From: JAYYZW01 sp965217605
GTDB lineage: Bacteria > Pseudomonadota > Gammaproteobacteria > Ga0077536
DNA: 64,000 bases
Direction: 5' to 3'
NCBI GenBank assembly: GCA_965217605.1
Contig: CBDCJB010000007.1
Span: forward strand, 186,001 to 250,000
Shown: positions 58,015-64,000 of the stretch, piece by piece
How positions within the stretch are numbered: the first letter of the stretch is position 1
How the letters are laid out: every line of letters begins with the position of its first letter
Notes under the pieces: model-generated
The model's input: only the letters and a program-made list of their open reading frames with translations
What the model was told of the DNA's origin: nothing
Database searches by the model: none
Made by a program: the position numbers and the translations under genes

Positions 58015-58989
58015 TTAACCGCTCTGCGTATCAGGCGCCGCCCCCGCAGCACGGTACCGGTTAATCCGGTGACTGATGTCGATCGCCACTTCAAGCGCGC
58101 GCTTGCCGTCTTCGCCCGTCACCTCCGGGGTCGAACCGCTGCTGACCGCACCGATGAAAGACGAGATTTCGGCCATTAAAACATCGGTGCCCGCGACCGT
58201 TTCCGTTTCGAAGGTAACTTCCCGCCGCGCCTGCTCCTCAATGCCGTCGACGACCGTGCCGACCTGTAATTCGTGATTCATGTAATCGATCGTGAGATAG
58301 GAACCTGCCTGGTAGACCTTCATCGCGCGGGCTGGCTCTTGCGAGACCCGGCTCGCCGCGAGTTCGGCAATGCAGCCGTTTTCAAATTCGATACGCCCAT
58401 GCGCGATGTCGATATCGTTGGTGACCACTGCGGTACCCGACGAGTGAACGGCCGTTATGGGGCTGTCGACGATACTGAGGACGATATCGATGTCGTGAAT
58501 CATCAGATCCAGTACGACGTCAACTTCCGTACCGCGGGACTGGTAGGCCGCGAAGCGTTGCGCCTCGATGAGCCGTGGGCTGGTTACACGCTCATGTAAC
58601 GCATGGACCACGGGATTGAACCGTTCCAAGTGCCCGACCTGCAACACCAGGTTGCGGTCGATTGCGACCCGTATGAGTTCTTCCGCCTCGTCAACCGTTT
58701 CCGTTACGGGTTTTTCGACCAGTGCATGAACGTTTGCCGCAAGGCAATCGCGGGCGATGTCAAAATGCCTGGACGGCGGTACGACGATCGATACGAGGTC
58801 GATCTCCGGCAGAACTTGGACGTAATCCGTTACGGCCTTCGTGCCGTATTTCGCCGCGATTTCCTCGGCACGCGCGGGATTGGTGTCGACCACGGCGACG
58901 AGATCGACCTCTGCGAGTTGAGCGTATTTCTGCGCGTGAAAATTGCCCAGATACCCAACGCCGATGACGGCAGCGCGCAACGTACCCAT
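58015..58989 (-). CDS. Gfo/Idh/MocA-family oxidoreductase
   Basis: The 324-residue protein has an N-terminal NAD(P) fold (AVIGVGYLGNFHAQ at residues 7-20), the family EKP at 92-94 (lysine as likely catalytic residue) and a C-terminal substrate domain with DLMIHDIDIVL. Its pattern (VGHLERFNPVV, RTYQSRG-like AAYQSRGTEVDV) resembles oxidoreductases near lipid A genes, such as GnnA that oxidises UDP-GlcNAc, but no lipid A gene is adjacent, so the substrate stays open. It lies between dapB and carA, where relatives have no gene. Confidence 0.85.
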   Translation of the reverse strand: MGTLRAAVIGVGYLGNFHAQKYAQLAEVDLVAVVDTNPARAEEIAAKYGTKAVTDYVQVLPEIDLVSIVVPPSRHFDIARDCLAANVHALVEKPVTETVDEAEELIRVAIDRNLVLQVGHLERFNPVVHALHERVTSPRLIEAQRFAAYQSRGTEVDVVLDLMIHDIDIVLSIVDSPITAVHSSGTAVVTNDIDIAHGRIEFENGCIAELAASRVSQEPARAMKVYQAGSYLTIDYMNHELQVGTVVDGIEEQARREVTFETETVAGTDVLMAEISSFIGAVSSGSTPEVTGEDGKRALEVAIDISHRINRYRAAGAAPDTQSG

Positions 58990-58994
58990 ACAAC

Positions 58995-59263
58995 TAGAAC
59001 CTATCTCAAAATTATCCGCGTGTGCGTTGCGCCCTCAAAACGCGGATGCAAGGCACAGCGCACAGGGCTGAGTTGCTTCTATGTTCAAGCGTTGCAACGC
59101 GGCAGGCGCGCTTTGAGGACGCAACCCGGAGGGCCGGGACTATTTTCGCGCATTTCAGCGTTGCTCGTCGCTCGTTTAGTACCACTAAACCACGCTCCTC
59201 GCGCCTTGAACTGCGCGAAAATCGCACCCGGCGCACATGCGGATAATTTTGAGATAGGTTCTA
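58995..59263. repeat. TAG-palindrome element, 269 bp, composite
   Basis: Outer arms TAGAACCTATCTCAAAAT and its exact reverse ATTTTGAGATAGGTTCTA extend to TATCCGC/GCGGATA. Inside, a second perfect pair ATTTTCGCGCA/TGCGCGAAAAT surrounds CAGCGTTGCTCGTCGC and CTCGCGCCTTGAAC. It looks like one element inside another, or one with a duplicated arm. It fills the gap between dapB and the oxidoreductase gene. Confidence 0.85.
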
Positions 59264-59280
59264 GAGTATACCGCACGGAT

Positions 59281-60087
59281 TCAGCGGCTGAGACCAAGGA
59301 CGTCGAGCATATCGAATAGGCCGTTGTCGCGTTCGCTGATCCACGCAGCCGCGCGGAAGGCGCCGCTCGAGAACGTCGAACGATCCGCCGCGCGGTGCGT
59401 AATTTCGACCCGCTCGCCGGGACCCGCGAACAGCGCGGTATGCTCGCCGACGATCTCACCGGCGCGAATCGTATCGAAGCCGATGGTTTTTTTATCGCGT
59501 GCGCCGGTTCGACCTTCTCGACCGTAGACCGCGCAACTGTCGAGATCGCGGCCAAGCGCTTGCGCGATGATCTCACCCATACGCACGGCCGTGCCCGAGG
59601 GCGCGTCGATTTTATGGCGATGATGGGCTTCAATGATTTCGATGTCGTAATCGTCGCTCAGCACCTGCGCTGCGAGTTCGACGAGGCGAAAACAAAGATT
59701 CACGCCCACGCTCATGTTTGGAGCGAAAACAATGGCAATGTCCGCGCTCGCTTCGCGTAATTGCTGAACGGCCGGCCCAAGCCCAGTCGTGCCTATGACC
59801 ATGCGTTTACCGGCTGCGCGGCATACGGCCGTGTTTGCTAGTGTCGCCTCCGGCACGGTGAAGTCGATCACGACATCGACGTCTTCAATGACCGCTTCCA
59901 GCTCAGACCCGATCTCGAAACCCGCGGCCTCAGTTCCAGCCAGTAAGCCAGGGTCCGATCCGATGTGTGGCGATGCGGGATCTTCCAATGCGGCGGCAAG
60001 GATTAGATCGGGACGCGTGGACGTATGCGCAAACAGGCTGCGTCCCATGCGCCCCGCTGCGCCCGCGATCGCGATGCGCGTAGGCAC
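59281..60087 (-). CDS. dapB: 4-hydroxy-tetrahydrodipicolinate reductase
   Basis: DapB reduces the dapA product in lysine/diaminopimelate synthesis. A GTG start at 60087 is chosen as it shares one base with the dnaJ stop (TAGTG) and gives 268 residues beginning TRIAIAGAAGRMGRSL, the NAD(P) loop. The active site EAHHRHKIDAPSGTA and GFDTIRAGEIVGEH are intact. The dnaJ-dapB junction is conserved in gammaproteobacteria. Confidence 0.97.
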   Translation of the reverse strand: MPTRIAIAGAAGRMGRSLFAHTSTRPDLILAAALEDPASPHIGSDPGLLAGTEAAGFEIGSELEAVIEDVDVVIDFTVPEATLANTAVCRAAGKRMVIGTTGLGPAVQQLREASADIAIVFAPNMSVGVNLCFRLVELAAQVLSDDYDIEIIEAHHRHKIDAPSGTAVRMGEIIAQALGRDLDSCAVYGREGRTGARDKKTIGFDTIRAGEIVGEHTALFAGPGERVEITHRAADRSTFSSGAFRAAAWISERDNGLFDMLDVLGLSR

Positions 60088-61220
60088 TAGGAAAATTTCA
60101 TCTCTTCGAAAAATTTCTTGACGCCGTCCACCCACGAGCTGGCCCGCGGGCTGTGCTTGTTACCCTGACCGGACGTGGACTTGCCGAATTGCTTCAAGAG
60201 ATCTTTTTGCTGTTTATTGAGATTCACCGGCGTTTCGACCGATACGCGGCAGATCAAATCGCCGACGCCGCTGCCGCGTACCGAGCGCACGCCTTTACCG
60301 CGCAGCCTGAACATCTTACCGGTCTGTGTTTCCGGCGGGATCTTGAGCACGACCCGGCCCTCGAGCGTCGGAACTTCGAGTTCGCCGCCGAGCGCGGCTG
60401 CGACGAAATCGATCGGCACATCGCAGTGTAGATCCGTATCGTCCCGAGTGAAGATCGGATGCGGTTTGACCACGACGTTTACGTAGAGGTCGCCAGGCGG
60501 TCCACCGCTTTGACCTGGTTCGCCTTCGCCGGCGAGCCTGATGCGGTCACCGTTGTCGACGCCCGGCGGGACCTTGACTGAAATGGTCTTGTTGCCGCGC
60601 GCCTTACCGGAACCGCCACAACTTGCGCACGGATCACTGATGACCTTGCCGGTGCCGCGGCATTTCGGACAGGTCTGCTGGACCGAAAAAAAGCCCTGCT
60701 GCATGCGGACCTGTCCGGCACCACCGCAGCTGTGGCAGGTATCCGGGCCGCGTCCGCTGCGCGATCCCTTGCCCTTGCAGGGATCGCAGTCGATCAAGGT
60801 CGGCACGCGGATCTTGATCTCGGATCCGGCGACTGCATCCTCGAGCGACAATTCGAGGTCATAACGTAAATCCGCACCGCGATAGGCGCGGTTCCCGCCG
60901 CGCGCGCCGCCGCCGAAGATGTCGCCGAAAACCGTGTCGAAAATATCGCCGAAGCCCGACGCACCGCCGAATCCGGCGCCACCGGCCATCGAAGGGTCGA
61001 CACCGGCATGACCCAATTGGTCATAGGCGGCGCGTTTCTGGCCGTCGCTCAGAATTTCGAACGCTTCCTTCGCTTCCTTGAATTTCTCCTCGGCCGCCTC
61101 ATCCCCCGGGTTTCGATCGGGGTGGTACTGCATGGCCAGGCGGCGATACGCCTTTTTGATCTCGGCGTCGGTCGCGTTGCGGTCAACGCTAAGGGTTTCG
61201 TAGTAGTCGCGTTTGGCCAT
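60087..61220 (-). CDS. dnaJ: chaperone DnaJ
   Basis: DnaJ delivers substrates to DnaK and stimulates its ATPase. The 377-residue product has the J domain (residues 1-70, HPD in LAMQYHPDRNPGD), a Gly/Phe-rich part (about 77-115), four CxxCxGxG-type zinc repeats (about 147-210) and the C-terminal substrate domains. A palindromic element lies just upstream, between it and dnaK. Confidence 0.98.
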   Translation of the reverse strand: MAKRDYYETLSVDRNATDAEIKKAYRRLAMQYHPDRNPGDEAAEEKFKEAKEAFEILSDGQKRAAYDQLGHAGVDPSMAGGAGFGGASGFGDIFDTVFGDIFGGGARGGNRAYRGADLRYDLELSLEDAVAGSEIKIRVPTLIDCDPCKGKGSRSGRGPDTCHSCGGAGQVRMQQGFFSVQQTCPKCRGTGKVISDPCASCGGSGKARGNKTISVKVPPGVDNGDRIRLAGEGEPGQSGGPPGDLYVNVVVKPHPIFTRDDTDLHCDVPIDFVAAALGGELEVPTLEGRVVLKIPPETQTGKMFRLRGKGVRSVRGSGVGDLICRVSVETPVNLNKQQKDLLKQFGKSTSGQGNKHSPRASSWVDGVKKFFEEMKFS

Positions 61221-61244
61221 GAACAGTTTTTCTCAAACGCTCCT

Positions 61245-61387
61245 TAGAAGTAGTCCCAAAATTCGTGTGGAACATTATTGCTGCGTTGCACGACCTTCTC
61301 CGGTGCTCATTTATGCAAATAAACTGCGCTCCTCGAAGCCCGCGCGCCTTGCCCTTACGCCCCACACGAATCTTGGGACTACTTCTA
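61245..61387. repeat. TAG-palindrome element, 143 bp
   Basis: Arms TAGAAGTAGTCCCAAAATTC and, reversed, TAGAAGTAGTCCCAAGATTC, extending to CGTGTGG. The interior shares GCTGCGTTGCACGACC, TTCTCCGGTGC, AAACTGCGCTCCTCGAA and CGCGCGCCTTGCC with the element at 47533-47689. It lies between dnaK and dnaJ. Confidence 0.87.
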
Positions 61388-61395
61388 AATAACAT

Positions 61396-61430
61396 CGAAG
61401 CCCGGGCAGGCTTAAAGCCTGACCGGGCTC
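61396..61430 (-). terminator. GC-rich stem-loop after dnaK
   Basis: On the minus strand AGCCCGGTCAGGCTT pairs with AAGCCTGCCCGGGCT, a stem of about 14 bp with one mismatch and almost no loop, then TTCGATGTTATTT. It lies about 25 bp after the dnaK stop. Its strength as a terminator is uncertain because the T-run is interrupted; it may limit dnaJ expression relative to dnaK. Confidence 0.6.
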
Positions 61431-61452
61431 AGACGGGCACGTATGGAAGCGC

Positions 61453-63387
61453 TTACTTATCGTCCTTGACTTCCTCGAAGTCGGCATCGACGACATTGCC
61501 GTCATCTTCGCCTTCTTGTGTGTTCTCGGTGGCTTCTGCGGCGCCTTCGCCTTCAGCACTCTCAGCCGCCTGCGCTTCGTAAGCCTTTTGCGCAATCTTA
61601 CCGGAGAGCTCGGCAAGATGCTGCGTCTTGGCGGTGATGTCGTCGACATCATCACCCTCGATGGCTTTTTCCAGCGTTTCGATAGCGCTCTCGATATCCT
61701 GGCGTTCTTCGTCCTCGACGTTTTCGCCCAGGTCTTCGAGTGACTTCTTGCTGGCGTGAACCAGCGTATCAGCCTGATTGCGCGCATTGACCAGTTCGTG
61801 GAACTTGCGATCTTCCTCCGCATGGGCTTCCGCATCCGTCACCATGCGCTCGATTTCATCATCGGATAGACCGCTGGACGCCTTGATAATGATCGATTGT
61901 TCCTTGCCGGTCGCCTTGTCCTTCGCCGATACATTGAGGATCCCGTTCGCGTCGATATCGAACGTAACCTCGATTTGCGGAACACCCCGCGGAGCCGGTG
62001 GGATCTCGGCGAGATCGAAGCGGCCGAGCGATTTATTCGCCACCGCCTGGTCACGCTCACCCTGCAACACGTGCACCGTGACCGCTGTTTGACCGTCGTC
62101 GGCAGTCGAAAACACCTGCTGCGCCTTGGTCGGAATGGTGGTGTTCTTCTCGATGAGCTTGGTCATGACACCACCCAAGGTTTCAATGCCGAGCGACAAC
62201 GGCGTCACGTCGAGTAACAATACGTCTTTTACATCGCCGCCGAGTACGCCGGCCTGAATCGCCGCGCCCATCGCGACGGCTTCGTCGGGGTTGACGTCCT
62301 TGCGCGGCTCCTGGCCGAAGAAATCCTTGACCACCTCCTGGACCTTGGGCATGCGAGTCTGACCGCCGACCAGAATGATGTCGTTGATATCCGAGGCGCT
62401 GAGCCCCGCGTCCTGCAAGGCGATACGGCAGGGTTCTATCGTGCGTTCGATGATGTCATCGACCAGCGATTCGAGCTTGGCGCGCGTGATCTTGACGTTC
62501 AAATGCTTCGGCCCGCTGGCATCGGCGGTTACATACGGCAGGTTCACGTCGGTTTGTTGACTGGACGAGAGTTCGATCTTGGCCTTTTCAGCTGCCTCCT
62601 TGAGCCGCTGCAAGGCCAGGGGATCTCTATGTAGATCGACACCTTGATCCTTCAGGAACTCGTCGGCCAGGTGATCGATGATGCGCAAATCGAAATCTTC
62701 ACCGCCTAGAAATGTGTCGCCATTCGTCGACAACACTTCGAACTGATGTTCGCCGTCGACTTCGGCGATTTCAATTATGGAAACATCGAAGGTGCCGCCG
62801 CCTAAATCGTAAACGGCGATCTTGGCGTCACCGCCCCCTTTGTCCATGCCGTAAGCAAGGGCCGCGGCCGTCGGTTCGTTGATGATGCGTTTGACTTCGA
62901 GCCCTGCGATGCGTCCCGCATCCTTTGTTGCTTGCCGTTGGGAATCATTGAAATACGCCGGTACCGTGATCACGGCCTCGGAAACGTCCTCGCCGAGATA
63001 ATCCTCGGCGGTTTTCTTCATTTTGATCAGCACGCGCGCCGACACCTCCGGCGGCGCCATCTTGTTGCCCTTGGCTTCGACCCAGGCGTCCCCGTTATCC
63101 GCTTTGGCGATCGAATACGGCACCATGTCCGTGTCACGCTGCACGACATCGTCATCGAATTTGCGGCCGATCAGGCGTTTGACCGCGAACAAGGTATCTT
63201 TGGGATTGGTGACTGCTTGGCGTTTCGCGGATTGACCGACGAGCACTTCGTCATCGCTACCGAATGCAACGATCGAAGGTGTGGTTCGTGCGCCTTCACT
63301 GTTTTCAATGACCTTCGGTGTGCCGCCTTCGAGTACGGCGACGCATGAGTTGGTCGTGCCCAGGTCAATGCCGATTATCTTGCCCAT
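61453..63387 (-). CDS. dnaK: chaperone DnaK (Hsp70)
   Basis: DnaK is the ATP-dependent Hsp70. The 644-residue product has the nucleotide-binding signatures IGIDLGTTNSCVAV, IAVYDLGGGTFDVSI and IILVGGQTRMPKVQ, the EVLSTNGDTFLGGEDFD loop, the linker DVLLLDVTPLSLGIETLGG, and an acidic lid ending VVDADFEEVKDDK. grpE lies 79 bp upstream and dnaJ downstream beyond a palindromic element. Confidence 0.99.
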   Translation of the reverse strand: MGKIIGIDLGTTNSCVAVLEGGTPKVIENSEGARTTPSIVAFGSDDEVLVGQSAKRQAVTNPKDTLFAVKRLIGRKFDDDVVQRDTDMVPYSIAKADNGDAWVEAKGNKMAPPEVSARVLIKMKKTAEDYLGEDVSEAVITVPAYFNDSQRQATKDAGRIAGLEVKRIINEPTAAALAYGMDKGGGDAKIAVYDLGGGTFDVSIIEIAEVDGEHQFEVLSTNGDTFLGGEDFDLRIIDHLADEFLKDQGVDLHRDPLALQRLKEAAEKAKIELSSSQQTDVNLPYVTADASGPKHLNVKITRAKLESLVDDIIERTIEPCRIALQDAGLSASDINDIILVGGQTRMPKVQEVVKDFFGQEPRKDVNPDEAVAMGAAIQAGVLGGDVKDVLLLDVTPLSLGIETLGGVMTKLIEKNTTIPTKAQQVFSTADDGQTAVTVHVLQGERDQAVANKSLGRFDLAEIPPAPRGVPQIEVTFDIDANGILNVSAKDKATGKEQSIIIKASSGLSDDEIERMVTDAEAHAEEDRKFHELVNARNQADTLVHASKKSLEDLGENVEDEERQDIESAIETLEKAIEGDDVDDITAKTQHLAELSGKIAQKAYEAQAAESAEGEGAAEATENTQEGEDDGNVVDADFEEVKDDK

Positions 63388-63466
63388 GATTTGCCTCTAT
63401 TTTTGCCTCTCGCGGGGCTTGAACGCCCCTGGCTTCCGATTTTAAGTGGGTCCTGTAGTCATAAAT

Positions 63467-64000
63467 TCAAGTGTCGTCTTCAGCGCCTTTGGCCACGATA
63501 ACGAGCGCCGGGCGCACCAGACGGTCATTCAGCAGAAAGCCTTTTTGCATGACTTTCAGTACCGTGCCGGGCGCCGCCTCAGCGGATTCTTCGACGGTCA
63601 TCGCTTGATGAAAGTCGGGATTGAATTGCAGGCCATTGGGGTCTAACTCAGTGACGCCGACTTTATCCAGAAAATCATCGAACATCTTGACCGTGAGTTC
63701 CATGCCCTCGATCAGGCTGTCGACGTCGCTGGCCGCCGCGGCTGCGGTTAATCCCATCTCCATACTGTCTTTGACGGGCAACAATTCGCTCACCAACCGC
63801 TCGAGACCGTATTTGTGTGCAGCTTCGACGTCACGGGCCGCCCGCTTGCGAACATTCTCGGCATCGGCTCGGGCGCGTAAGACCTCCGTTTTGAGTTCCT
63901 CTATCTTGCCCAGCAGCTGTTCGGTTTCGGCTTCGATTGCTTCGTTGTCCGAAAGCGCATCATCGCTGGCGGCGGGTTCGGCCTGTCCCGCGTCCACGGC
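63467..64000 (-). CDS. grpE: nucleotide exchange factor GrpE, 5' end at or beyond window edge
   Basis: GrpE releases ADP from DnaK. The visible 177 codons include the acidic N-terminal arm, the long coiled coil (TEQLLGKIEELKTEVLRARADAENVRKR) and the C-terminal beta domain with GVTELDPNGLQFNPDFHQAM and LVRPALVIVAKG. A GTG at 63997 could be the start but the frame is open to the edge and family members are often 180-200 residues, so the N-terminus is probably cut. Confidence 0.95.
   Translation of the reverse strand, partial: AVDAGQAEPAASDDALSDNEAIEAETEQLLGKIEELKTEVLRARADAENVRKRAARDVEAAHKYGLERLVSELLPVKDSMEMGLTAAAAASDVDSLIEGMELTVKMFDDFLDKVGVTELDPNGLQFNPDFHQAMTVEESAEAAPGTVLKVMQKGFLLNDRLVRPALVIVAKGAEDDT

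Noticed and set aside
61245..61387. Palindromic element between dnaK and dnaJ as a heat-shock RNA thermometer
   Set aside because: The same element type occurs beside unrelated genes, so a dedicated thermometer role is not supported.
1..64000. CRISPR array
   Set aside because: No regularly spaced short direct repeats were seen; the repeats present are inverted and scattered.
1..64000. tRNA or rRNA genes
   Set aside because: No cloverleaf or rRNA-like sequence was recognised in the gaps by eye; a tRNA scan would settle it.

Overview
The window reads as about 64 kb of chromosome from an uncultured gammaproteobacterium. The evidence is gene order: truA-trpF-trpB-trpA-accD-folC-dedD-cvpA-purF-metZ, asd-fimV-truA, pyrG-kdsA-eno-ftsB-ispD/F and grpE-dnaK-dnaJ-dapB-carAB-greA-rlmE-ftsH-glmM all follow arrangements known from Pseudomonas-like gammaproteobacteria. 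Most of it is GC-rich and densely packed, with many 1-14 nt gene overlaps. I did not recognise a genus.

Layout. Positions 1-12010 hold methylthioadenosine salvage (mtnA, divergent from mtaD), RNase T, an aldo/keto reductase, purB with two small uncharacterised genes, purL, a cysteine hydrolase and an Smr protein. Positions about 12140-19240 are a lower-GC accessory island that I read as an integron cassette array with no integrase in view: attC-like sites, all oriented on the minus strand, separate cassettes for a membrane protein, a Ddn-type reductase, a toxin-antitoxin pair and a second small membrane protein. An IS1380-family element has split one cassette gene, and two near-identical IS10-like elements sit at the same place inside two different attC sites. 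The toxin carries a premature stop.

Positions 19229-24734 hold a fused ispDF, ftsB, eno, kdsA and pyrG. They are followed by a chloride-channel pseudogene with several lesions, then fhs, an aromatic amino acid decarboxylase and a peroxiredoxin. Positions 29862-39731 are the metZ-purF-cvpA-dedD-folC-accD-trpABF-truA block. Upstream of metZ lies a SAM-II riboswitch followed by an intrinsic terminator, and the 3' strand of the aptamer can pair with the terminator, which gives a complete antitermination switch on paper. Positions 39952-48531 hold fimV, asd, leuB, dapC and dapD. Positions 48601-64000 hold glmM, ftsH, rlmE, greA, carB, carA, a Rieske protein, a Gfo/Idh/MocA oxidoreductase, dapB, dnaJ, dnaK and grpE.

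Intergenic spaces carry a superfamily of palindromic elements (143-269 bp, ends beginning TAG) whose arms differ between copies by paired changes, and a second, shorter REP-like repeat. Together the genes cover purine and pyrimidine synthesis, lysine/diaminopimelate, methionine and tryptophan synthesis, isoprenoid and lipopolysaccharide precursors, fatty acid initiation, cell division and polarity, and the heat-shock chaperone system. The best candidates for something new are the metZ riboswitch design, the palindrome superfamily and the attC-targeted IS pair.
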